Shown here in pieces: positions 51,552 through 60,345 of a stretch of DNA of 64,000 nucleotides (within the stretch, counting starts at the first letter, position 1; each line of letters begins with the position of its first letter). The notes under the pieces are model-generated. The model was not told where the DNA came from, searched no databases, and was given only the letters and a program-made list of their open reading frames with translations. Source of the DNA: Sandaracinus sp. (GTDB lineage: Bacteria; Myxococcota_A; Polyangia; Polyangiales; Houyiibacteriaceae); NCBI GenBank assembly GCA_020633125.1, contig JACKEH010000008.1, positions 76,061-140,060 of the forward strand, read 5' to 3'. Made by a program: the position numbers and the translations under genes.

Positions 51552-52985
51552 TCAGAGCTTGGCGAAGTCGAAGAGCACGCTCGCCATGCAGGCGGTGAGC
51601 TTCTTCGCACAAGGCACGTGCAGGAACTCGTTCGGTCCGTGCGCGTTGCTCGCGGGACCGAGCACGCCGGTGATGCAGAATTGCGCCTTCGGGAATTTCG
51701 CGCCGAGCATGCCCATGAAGGGGATCGTGCCGCCTTCGCCCATGTACGCCGCGTCGGCGCCGAAGAAGGTGCGGCTCGCGTTCGCGAGGCTCGTCTCGAG
51801 CCAAGGCGCCAGCGGCGGCGCGTCCCAACCGCTCGCGGCTTGCTCGGCCTCGAACGTCACCTTCGCGCCGTAGGGCGGGTCGCTCTCGAGCACGTCCTTG
51901 AGCGCACGCGATGCCGCGTCGCCGTCCACGCGCGGCGGAATGCGGAGCGAGAGCTTGAACGCGCTTCGGCTGCGCAAGACGTTGCCTCCACCGAGCCCGG
52001 GCACGTGACCGACCCCGACGATCTCGAGGAAGGGGCGCCAGGTGCGGTTGAGGATCGCTTCGGCGCCGCGCGCGACCGGCTCGGTGCCTTCGAGCAGCGG
52101 GAACTTGTGCGTGACCGCGTCGCCGAGAATCTCGGCTGCGGCCTTCGCCTGCGCCGCACGCTGCGCGGGAATCTCGGTCTTGCACGCGGCCAGCAGAATC
52201 TCGCCGGTCGTGGTGTCTTCGATGCGCTCGAGCAGCTTGCGCAAGATGCGTGTGGTCGAAGGCACGACGCCGCTCGCGTCGCCGCTGTGCACGCCCGAGA
52301 CGCCGCCGTCTTGCGTCGGCTCCATCACGTCGACCGTCAGAATGCCGCCGACGAGGCCACGCAGCGACGTGGTGCTCCAGAGCTGGTCGTAGTTGCCACA
52401 GCCGCTGTCGAGGCAGACCACGAGCTCCGGCGCGCCGATGCGCGCTTCGAGGTGATCGAGGTAAGGCGGCAGGTCGAACGAGCCGCTCTCCTCGCACGCT
52501 TCGATGAGGACCACGCAGCGGTCGTGCGGGAGGTTCTGCTGTTGCAGCGCTTCGATCGCGGTGAGCGACGCGTAGGCCGCGTAACCGTCGTCCGCGCCGC
52601 CGCGGCCGTAGAGCTTGTCGCCGACGCGAACGGGAATCCACGGTCCCTTGCCCTCGTCCCAGCCGCTCATCTCGGGCTGCTTGTCGAGGTGGCCGTAGAG
52701 CAGGACCGTCCGGTCGTCGCGTCCGCCGTTCGCCGCGGGAATCTCCATGAAGAGCACCGGCGTGCGGCCGGGAAGTCGCACGACCTCGACCTTCAGGCCG
52801 GCGATCGGACGCTCCGCACACCAACGACGCGCGTGCTCGACCGCGGCGTCGAGCTGCCCGTTCTCTTGCCACTGCGCGTCGAAGTGCGGGCTCAGCGCGG
52901 GAATGCGGATGTAGGCCTCGAGCTCGGGGACGATGGACTCGTCCCAACGCTGCTCGACGTAGCTGCGGATCGCGTCGGAGTTCAT
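51552..52985 (-). CDS. M20 metallopeptidase
   Basis: 477 residues from the ATG at 52985. M20 (dipeptidase/carboxypeptidase) family: VLLYGHLDKQPEMSGW (His and Asp metal ligands), YGRGGADDGYAAYASL, VLIEACEESGSFDLPPYLDH (catalytic and metal Glu), VVCLDSGCGNYD, and GPASNAHGPNEFLHV near the end. The dimerisation domain lies between. Cytoplasmic hydrolysis of dipeptides or N-acyl amino acids is expected. The length matches the larger M20 members. Same direction as the thioredoxin gene. Confidence 0.9.
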   Translation of the reverse strand: MNSDAIRSYVEQRWDESIVPELEAYIRIPALSPHFDAQWQENGQLDAAVEHARRWCAERPIAGLKVEVVRLPGRTPVLFMEIPAANGGRDDRTVLLYGHLDKQPEMSGWDEGKGPWIPVRVGDKLYGRGGADDGYAAYASLTAIEALQQQNLPHDRCVVLIEACEESGSFDLPPYLDHLEARIGAPELVVCLDSGCGNYDQLWSTTSLRGLVGGILTVDVMEPTQDGGVSGVHSGDASGVVPSTTRILRKLLERIEDTTTGEILLAACKTEIPAQRAAQAKAAAEILGDAVTHKFPLLEGTEPVARGAEAILNRTWRPFLEIVGVGHVPGLGGGNVLRSRSAFKLSLRIPPRVDGDAASRALKDVLESDPPYGAKVTFEAEQAASGWDAPPLAPWLETSLANASRTFFGADAAYMGEGGTIPFMGMLGAKFPKAQFCITGVLGPASNAHGPNEFLHVPCAKKLTACMASVLFDFAKL

Positions 52986-53178
52986 GCGGGAGGGATATCG
53001 CGCGGAACGCCGAGACGCGACACCGACGCCTCGTCTCGGCGTTCGCCTCGTGCGCGAGCGCACCCCGAACCGACGAGCCCTCGCGAAACGAGCGCTTCTT
53101 CGAGGGATCGGACGCCGAGATCGACTCGAGCGAGTCCGGCGTCGAGCCCCTCCCCTCGCCTTTCGCGCGGCCCCGCGC

Positions 53179-53580
53179 TCAGGTCACGTGGATCACCCGC
53201 GGCTCTTCGAGACGCAGGAAGCGACCGAGGCCGGCCGCCGCGGCCACGAGGAGCATCAGCGCGCCGATGAAGAGCGCGACCGATCCGGTCGACGCGCCGA
53301 GCCACACCCCGCCGACGCAGAGAGCAACGAAGAGCAACCCCGCCGTGACCACCGCCGCTTCCTCGAAGCCCACGTCGGGCACCCCGCGCCGCAAAACGCG
53401 ACGCGCGACGATCGACGCCAGACGCAGCACCACGAAGACCCACAGCGACGCGGCCAGGAACGTGACGACGCTCGCGAGGCCGAGGACCCCCCACGCCAGC
53501 ACGACGGGCGTCGCCGCGACGAGCAGCGCCCCCCACGCCGCACACGAGACGCGGCAGCGTGGGCGGGAACGTTCGATCAC
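53179..53580 (-). CDS. Four-helix membrane protein
   Basis: 133 residues from the GTG at 53580, which overlaps the previous stop (GTGA), so it is coupled to the 354-residue gene. Four hydrophobic helices (WGALLVAATPVVLAWGVLGL, VVTFLAASLWVFVVLRLASI, AAVVTAGLLFVALCVGGVWL, SVALFIGALMLLVAAAAGLG). No known motif. It is probably an inner-membrane partner of the protein encoded by the upstream gene. Confidence 0.75.
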   Translation of the reverse strand: MIERSRPRCRVSCAAWGALLVAATPVVLAWGVLGLASVVTFLAASLWVFVVLRLASIVARRVLRRGVPDVGFEEAAVVTAGLLFVALCVGGVWLGASTGSVALFIGALMLLVAAAAGLGRFLRLEEPRVIHVT

Positions 53581-54641
53581 CACTTGCCGTCCCTCACGAG
53601 CGCCGACCAGAGCTTGTTCACGAGAGGTGTCTCGACCGAGTCGTCGTCTTGAAGGGCGTGCGTGCTCTTCTCGGCGTCGATCGTCGCGATGCTCTTCACG
53701 GACGAGAGCGTCGAGGTCGGCGCGACGGTCGGCGCGTGCTCGTCGTAGAGGTCGTACCAAGGCAGGCCGTGCTGCGCGTAGGTCTTCGCGCTCACCGGCG
53801 AAGGAGGCGGCGCCTCGCCCGTGATGTCGCGCCATTGATCGGAGCTGACGATGTGCACGAAGACACGGCTCGCCGCCTGGAGGTCCCACGTGTCGAGGCC
53901 GTGCGGGTCGGGGTAGATCTTCTGCTTCATCTGCCCGCCCGCCGCGAGGCCCATCGCCTGCTCGCGACGCGCGCGTGGCATCGCACCAGGTCCCGCTCCG
54001 GGCGCGGCGCAAGGTGCGGGCGGCGCGCACGGCATCATGCCGCCTCCGGACATCGCGCTCCTGGCCACCGAGAAGCGGGGCGGCGGAGGCGGCTCGAAAC
54101 GCCCGGCCTTCGGCGGCACGACCTTGAGCTGCAGCCCGCCGAAGCGTTCTTCGCCCGTGACCTGCCCCTCGACCGTGTAGCCGAGGCCGAGCGGCATCGC
54201 GACGAATTGACGAATCGTGCCCTTGCCGGTGCAGATGCCGTCGAGCCAAGGCTGCGGGGGAAAGACCACGTAGTCCTGCTTCGGCCCGTCGCCGCGAAAC
54301 ACGCCACGCGACGGCATCGCGTGAAGCGACTCGCTCCACGGCTCGCCCGTGATCGCGCAGACCTTGCCCACGCCGACCTTGAGCGCGTGCGGCTTCCATT
54401 GCGGCGCGCTCATGTGGAGCCACATCGCTTCGCGTTGGTACATCGGCACCATCACGCCGCCACGCTCGCGCCACGCGTCGGGAACGCGGTCGGCGAAGTC
54501 GTCGACGCGGCGCAGCGGAAAGGCGCCGAGACCGGGAGGCAGCGGGTAGCGCCGGCCGTCGTCCGGGATGCGCAGCGTGCGCTGAAAGCGAAGGGTCACG
54601 TCACCGATGCGGAGGGAGTCGTCTTGGAGTTGGAAGGTCAT
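53577..54641 (-). CDS. Conserved protein shared with actinobacteria
   Basis: 354 residues from the ATG at 54641 with a strong AAAGGAGAG Shine-Dalgarno. The N-terminal about 200 residues match, from memory, a conserved family found in actinobacteria and myxobacteria: PDDGRRYPLPPGLGAFPLRR, VPMYQREAMWLHMSAPQWKP, DYVVFPPQPWLDGICTGKGT, RQFVAMPLGLGYTVEGQVTG. A Pro/Met/Gly-rich linker and a C-terminal piece (WYDLYDEHAPTVAPTSTLSS) follow. No enzyme motif. It is divergent from the ECF sigma gene, which may control it. Confidence 0.7.
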   Translation of the reverse strand: MTFQLQDDSLRIGDVTLRFQRTLRIPDDGRRYPLPPGLGAFPLRRVDDFADRVPDAWRERGGVMVPMYQREAMWLHMSAPQWKPHALKVGVGKVCAITGEPWSESLHAMPSRGVFRGDGPKQDYVVFPPQPWLDGICTGKGTIRQFVAMPLGLGYTVEGQVTGEERFGGLQLKVVPPKAGRFEPPPPPRFSVARSAMSGGGMMPCAPPAPCAAPGAGPGAMPRARREQAMGLAAGGQMKQKIYPDPHGLDTWDLQAASRVFVHIVSSDQWRDITGEAPPPSPVSAKTYAQHGLPWYDLYDEHAPTVAPTSTLSSVKSIATIDAEKSTHALQDDDSVETPLVNKLWSALVRDGKW

Positions 54642-54793
54642 GGAAACTCTCCTTTCAGCAGGAGAGGCGCGGGAGCCGCGAGGCCGTCACGGCAGCCACG
54701 AACTTTTCTTTCAAGACACTGATTTCATTGACAATTTCGACGCACGCAAAGTTCTTCGGTGACAAAACCGGCGCTCGTTCGTCTACTTCCTTC

Positions 54794-55714
54794 GTGCTCG
54801 ACGTCGCGCCCTTTGCCGCCGCGCTCGAACGCGGTGACCACCGCGCGGCGGCGACGTGGTTGGTGCGCGCTCACGCGGGCGACGTGCTCTCGTTCTGCCG
54901 CACGTTGGTGCGCGACCTCGCGACCGCCGAGGACCTCGCGCAAGACACCTTCGCGAGCGCGTTCGGGGGCTTGCCGGGCTTGCGGCTCGAGAGCTCGCCG
55001 CGCACGTGGCTGCTCGCCATCGCGCGCCACCGCTGCATCGATCATCTGCGACGTCACAAACGCGCGCCCTTCGCGCTCGCGTCCGAGCCGGAGACGGTCG
55101 AGTATCACCCCGACGACGACACACCGCTCGGTCCCGAGTTGCTGCAGCGCCGAGACGACGTGGTGCGCGCGCTCTCGGTGCTCGACGAGCCTTCGCGCGC
55201 GTTGGTGATGCTGCGATTTCGACACGGGCTCGAGTACGGCGAGCTGGCGGAGGTCTTCGGGCAGAAAGAAGGCGCGATTCGCATGCGGCTCTCGCGTGCG
55301 TTGGCGCGCATGCGGGAGGAGCTCGGTGGGGAGCCGCTTCGCATGCGGACGGAGATGGAAGGAGCGCGCAGCTCGGCGCCGCTCGTGCGTCCTCGAGCCG
55401 CCGTCGTGCCTCGCGCCCCCGCGGCACCTCCGGCGGCGCGCCCCCCGGTGCCCGCGCCCGCGGCACCGCCCGCCCCCCCAGGTGCACCGCCTCCCGCAGC
55501 GGCCCCGGCGTTGCCTGCAGCGGCCGCGAGCGGTGGTGCGGGTGCGCCGCCGCCGCCGCGTCGTCGCGGGGGCCTCTGGTCGTCGCTCTTCGGCGATGCG
55601 AAGAAGGCTTCGAGCCCGGTGCCGACGCCCGAGCTGCGCGACGTGTTGGCCTCGCTCGACGAGACGCCGGAGGCCTTCCTCGCGCGGCTCGAGGCCTTGG
55701 CCTCCGACGCGTGA
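54794..55714 (+). CDS. ECF sigma factor with Pro/Ala-rich tail
   Basis: 306 residues from the GTG at 54794; the frame opens upstream at a TTG (54728) that is itself part of a TTGACA, more likely a promoter box. Sigma region 2: DLATAEDLAQDTFASAFGGL and TWLLAIARHRCIDHLRRHKR. Region 4: LDEPSRALVMLRFRHGLEYG and QKEGAIRMRLSRALARMREE. Residues about 185-280 are almost pure Pro/Ala, ending in a short acidic segment (TPELRDVLASLDETPEAFLA). It would direct RNA polymerase to stress promoters; the tail might hold or release it. No anti-sigma gene is adjacent. Confidence 0.85.
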   Translation: MLDVAPFAAALERGDHRAAATWLVRAHAGDVLSFCRTLVRDLATAEDLAQDTFASAFGGLPGLRLESSPRTWLLAIARHRCIDHLRRHKRAPFALASEPETVEYHPDDDTPLGPELLQRRDDVVRALSVLDEPSRALVMLRFRHGLEYGELAEVFGQKEGAIRMRLSRALARMREELGGEPLRMRTEMEGARSSAPLVRPRAAVVPRAPAAPPAARPPVPAPAAPPAPPGAPPPAAAPALPAAAASGGAGAPPPPRRRGGLWSSLFGDAKKASSPVPTPELRDVLASLDETPEAFLARLEALASDA

Positions 55715-55794
55715 GCCCGCGCCGAACCACCAGAACGACACGAGCTCGAAGAGACGCGGAGACGCGGAGACGCGGAGACGAAGTCTCGTCACAC

Positions 55795-55819
55795 GGGAAT
55801 CACGCGCAGCGATTCCCGA
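55795..55819. terminator. Hairpin between convergent genes
   Basis: 8-bp stem CGGGAATC / GATTCCCG with a 9-nt loop, between the sigma-factor stop and the histidine-kinase stop. It is preceded by a short GAGACGCG triplication (about 55751-55781). Confidence 0.55.
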
Positions 55820-55837
55820 TCTTCCCGAAGTACCGCC

Positions 55838-57082
<1,245 letters not shown>

Positions 57083-57153
57083 TCCCTGCTCCCAGTCCTA
57101 CGAGACTCCACGAAGCGTTTCCGCGGCAAGGGTGCCTGCCGAGGTACGACACG

Positions 57154-59154
57154 TCACCCGCCGCGTGCGCCGAGCTCGACGGCGACCCGCACGATTCCCC
57201 CACCGCCGATGGGCTGCCCACGAAAGGCCGACGCGACACACGCCGCAGCGTCAGTCTCGCTGTTCGGAACGTTCGGATCGGACCGTGCCAGGCCGATCGC
57301 ACCGTTCTGCGGAAAGAGAATCACGTACGCCACCTCGTCCCGATCACTTCGGCAACGGGTGAGCGCACCGCGGCGCGATTCGAAGAGCGCGTAGACGGCG
57401 TCCGCGCTCTCGGCCCCGACGAGGATGGGGGGCCGCATGCGCAACCCCGAGAGGCGAGGCGCGGGTGCGGCGGGCGCCGGTTCGGGCGCCACCTCGGGAG
57501 CAGCGGGCGCGGCAGGTCGCGCGGGAGGCTCGACGCGGCTCGGAGGCGCCGGGCTCGGAGGCGCCGGGCTCGTCGGCTCGGCCGGCGTACGGAGCGCGGC
57601 GCTCACGGGCGGCACCGAATCGATCGGCGGCTTGGAGTCCGAGGCCGGCGCGGTGACGACGGGCGCCGGAGCTCCGACCGTCGGCGTGGGCACGAGGGGA
57701 GCCGGGGCCATCGCCACGGTGTCGGTCACGCCACCGCCCTGGCAGGTCGTCACGAAGACCCCGACCACACCGACGAGCGCGGCGGGAATCAACAACGCGA
57801 GCCCGATCCAGCCCCACGGCGTGCTCGACTTCGAAGGGACCGGAACCGGCGGCGAAGTCGTGGCGGACCCAGACCACGAAGGCGTCGGGGTGTGCGAGGG
57901 ACTCGTCGCGCCGCCCCATGACGGTGTCGGCGGCGTCGGCGTGTCCGTGGCTGGTCGCGCCGGCGTCGCCCACGACGGCGTCTGCGCGGTGGGCGGCGTG
58001 CCATATCCAGCGTTCGACGAAATGGAAGGTGCAGAAGGGGGCGACGAGGGCGCGCCGTAGCCGGGGGGCGCCATACCCGTCGCCGCATGCGAGATCGGCG
58101 CATGCGAAACCGGCGCGTGTACCGGCGTCGCCATGCCCGTCGGTGGTGCCTGCACAGGCAGGGGGGTCGGAGCGGCCATGCCCGTCGGTGCGCTCCACGA
58201 CGCCGCGCTCGAGGCGCTCCCGGAGGGTGGTCGCACGCTCTCGGGCGCGAAGAGCGTCCCCGCCAAGGCGAGCGGTCCGGACGCACGACGCTCGGGCACC
58301 TCCGCCAACGCACGCTGCATGGCCCGCGCGTCGGGGAAGCGGTCGTCACGCGACTTGGCGAGCGCGCGATCGACCAACGCCGCGAGCTCGGGGGACACCG
58401 TCGCGACGTGCGAGAGCGGCGGCGGCGGCTCCGTCGCCATCTTCACGACGAGCCCTTCGTAGCTCGGCGCGTCGTAGGGTAGACGCCCCGAGAGCATCTC
58501 GAAGAGCATCACGCCGACCGCGTAGAGATCGGCGCGTGCATCGACCGCCGCCGTGCCGAGCGAGAAGGTCTCCGGCGCCATGTACACCGGCGTGCCGAGC
58601 AGCGCGCCCGTCTTGGTCAGCCGGTCCGCGTCGCCGCCTTGTTTGCTGATGCCGAAGTCGACGAGCTTCGGCCGCTCGACCTCGCCTTCACGCGCCAAGA
58701 AAACGTTCGCGGGTTTGAGATCGCGGTGGATGATTCCCGCGTCGTGCGCCGCCGCGAGGCCTTCGAGCACCGCGTCGACGATCTGCAACGTGGCCGCCGC
58801 ATCCAAGCGACCGTGGCGGTGTAGGCGCGCGGCGAGGTCTTCCCCCGCGAGCAGCTCCATCGCGAGAAAGACCTCCCCGTCGTTCGTGATGCCGCAGTCG
58901 TGGACCCCGACGACGTGAGGGTGGTGAAGGCGCGCGAGCACCTGCGCCTCGCGCAAGAAGCGCTCGCGAATCGAGTCGCTCCGCGCCAAGCCGAAGTGCA
59001 GGAGCTTCAGCGCGACGGGGCGGTCCATCACGATGTGGCGCGCACGGTAGACGGCACCGAAGCCACCTTCGCCGAGCACGCCTTCGAGACGATACCGATC
59101 GATCGTCTGCCCGAGCCGAGCCGCCGCGCTTCCCGCGTCCACGGAGCCGAGCAT
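57154..59154 (-). CDS. Transmembrane Ser/Thr kinase with TonB-like C-domain
   Basis: 666 residues from the ATG at 59154. Kinase: GEGGFGAVYRARHIVMDRPV and ALKLL (Lys), IIHRDLKPANVFL, LVDFGISKQGG, and TPVYMAPETF. A long Pro/Ala/Gly/Ser linker follows, then one helix (WIGLALLIPAALVGVVGVFV at about 450). A periplasmic Pro/Ala region and a C-terminal about 100-residue domain (LTRCRSDRDEVAYVILFPQN ... VACVASAFRGQPIGGGGI) follow; this resembles the AgmX/TonB-like C-terminal domain of myxobacterial gliding and envelope proteins. It probably links envelope state to cytoplasmic phosphorylation. MNQ element copy B lies in its 5' leader. Confidence 0.85.
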   Translation of the reverse strand: MLGSVDAGSAAARLGQTIDRYRLEGVLGEGGFGAVYRARHIVMDRPVALKLLHFGLARSDSIRERFLREAQVLARLHHPHVVGVHDCGITNDGEVFLAMELLAGEDLAARLHRHGRLDAAATLQIVDAVLEGLAAAHDAGIIHRDLKPANVFLAREGEVERPKLVDFGISKQGGDADRLTKTGALLGTPVYMAPETFSLGTAAVDARADLYAVGVMLFEMLSGRLPYDAPSYEGLVVKMATEPPPPLSHVATVSPELAALVDRALAKSRDDRFPDARAMQRALAEVPERRASGPLALAGTLFAPESVRPPSGSASSAASWSAPTGMAAPTPLPVQAPPTGMATPVHAPVSHAPISHAATGMAPPGYGAPSSPPSAPSISSNAGYGTPPTAQTPSWATPARPATDTPTPPTPSWGGATSPSHTPTPSWSGSATTSPPVPVPSKSSTPWGWIGLALLIPAALVGVVGVFVTTCQGGGVTDTVAMAPAPLVPTPTVGAPAPVVTAPASDSKPPIDSVPPVSAALRTPAEPTSPAPPSPAPPSRVEPPARPAAPAAPEVAPEPAPAAPAPRLSGLRMRPPILVGAESADAVYALFESRRGALTRCRSDRDEVAYVILFPQNGAIGLARSDPNVPNSETDAAACVASAFRGQPIGGGGIVRVAVELGARGG

Positions 59155-59189
59155 AGCAGTCCCCCGAAGAACCGTTCAGGGACGTCTCA

Positions 59190-59254
59190 GAGCATGAGTC
59201 AGTTGCACTGATTCATGCCCTTCTCCTCATTGGAGGGAGCGGCGCGCTCCCTCC
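59190..59254 (-). repeat. Dispersed MNQ element, copy B
   Basis: Same order of parts as copy A. A 13-bp inverted repeat (59190-59202 / 59208-59220, two mismatches) holds, on the minus strand, AGGAG then ATG-AAT-CAG-TGC-AAC-TGA at 59216-59199. A perfect 10-bp GC hairpin (59232-59241 / 59245-59254) precedes it on that strand. The mini-ORF ends 44 nt before the kinase start codon, so a leader-peptide role is possible here. Copy A has no gene in the equivalent place. Confidence 0.65.
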
Positions 59255-59282
59255 CCCAACCGGCAAAGCCCCTCCCACGACT

Positions 59283-59323
59283 ACTCGCACGGATTCGATC
59301 CGTGCAAGTGGTGGGCGCTCTCA
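59283..59323 (-). repeat. Dispersed hairpin element, copy D
   Basis: Nearly identical to copy C (50163-50203): stem around GCACGGAT-TCG-ATCCGTGC extended by ACTAC/GTGGT, followed by GGGCGCTCTCA. It begins 9 nt after the stop of the gene at 59332, matching copy C's position after 50204. Confidence 0.7.
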
Positions 59324-59331
59324 CAGGGTCC

Positions 59332-60345
59332 TCAAACCTCCGCGCGTGCTTCGCGGTCCGCCGCCACGGCGAGCTCGAGCTCCCGCCCCAGACGCACCGC
59401 GCGCTCGTCGATGTCCCGAACGCGGTGTTGCTCCGCGAGCTCGGCGGCCAAGGACGCCGCCGTGCCTTCGAGGCGCTCGACGAGCCCTTCCCCGCGCGCG
59501 ACCGCCACGGCGGCCTCGGCGCGAAGCGCGTCACGCCGGGTCGCGGCCTCGCGCCCTTCCCCACCGATGCGGGCGACGGCCCGTTGGAGCTCCGCCGCGT
59601 GCGCACGGACCCCACGAAAGACCTCGAGTACCTCGGCCGCACCACTCGCCACCGGCGCGAACGCAGGCCCGAGCCTCGCGACCTCACGCTCCGAGGCACG
59701 CACGGCGCGGTCGGCGCGACGCTCGAGCTTCGGCCACGCGTCTCGGCTCCGGCGACGTCGCGCGAAGAGCCCCGCGAAACCGAAGAGCCCAAGCAAGGCC
59801 GCCCCGCCGACGAAGGGAGCCGCGCTCGCCTCCACCGTCTCGCCGCTCGCTCCCGCGGACTCCACGACGACGTCGCCGACCACGAGCCCCGGAGCCCGGA
59901 GTGCGCAGACTTCGAGCCGCCCACGCAGCGTCGCGAGGGTCTCGCTGCGCGTGCGAAGCTGCGCCGAGGCGATCCGACCGATCGCGAAGGTGACCGCGTG
60001 CGGTCCCGCGTGCGGCAATCGAACACGGTAGCGATGCGCGGCGACGTCCTCGTGCACCAACTCGCTGCCCATCGGAAGCCCGACGAAAGGCCCCTCCGCC
60101 ACGAAGCTTCGACCGTCGCTGCGGCGGGCGAACGCGTCGAGCACGGAGCCGTCGGCGATCGAGTCGACCGTGCCGCGCAGCTCGATCTCTTCGGCGTTCA
60201 CGTAGATCGGCGAGCCATCCAGCGGGAGCTCGAGGCCCACGCTCGTCTCGTCGCAGCGTTCTTGGGCGGACGCGGGCGCCGCGAGGCACACGACGCACGC
60301 GAGCAGCGCGACGACGAGACCGTTCCCACGGCGCCCGCGGCTCAC
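59332..60345 (-). CDS. Envelope protein with coiled coil, VWA operon
   Basis: 337 residues from the GTG at 60345, which overlaps the stop of the VWA gene (GTGA). Signal peptide GLVVALLACVVCLAAPASAQ, then a beta-rich domain (ELPLDGSPIYVNAEEIELRG), one membrane helix (PFVGGAALLGLFGFAGLFA) and a long C-terminal coiled coil (RRDALRAEAAVAVARGEGLV). No recognised family. It was probably made with the VWA lipoprotein and is inner-membrane anchored with a cytoplasmic coiled coil. Confidence 0.7.
   Translation of the reverse strand: MSRGRRGNGLVVALLACVVCLAAPASAQERCDETSVGLELPLDGSPIYVNAEEIELRGTVDSIADGSVLDAFARRSDGRSFVAEGPFVGLPMGSELVHEDVAAHRYRVRLPHAGPHAVTFAIGRIASAQLRTRSETLATLRGRLEVCALRAPGLVVGDVVVESAGASGETVEASAAPFVGGAALLGLFGFAGLFARRRRSRDAWPKLERRADRAVRASEREVARLGPAFAPVASGAAEVLEVFRGVRAHAAELQRAVARIGGEGREAATRRDALRAEAAVAVARGEGLVERLEGTAASLAAELAEQHRVRDIDERAVRLGRELELAVAADREARAEV

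Noticed and set aside
54728..54793. TTG start for the ECF sigma factor
   Set aside because: The TTG is part of TTGACA and the added residues do not match sigma-factor N-termini; the possible -10 (GTTCTT) is weak, so no promoter feature is claimed.
59283..59323. tRNA gene (GGATTCGATCC looks like a T arm)
   Set aside because: No acceptor, D or anticodon arm around it, and the same hairpin occurs at 50163 with different flanks.
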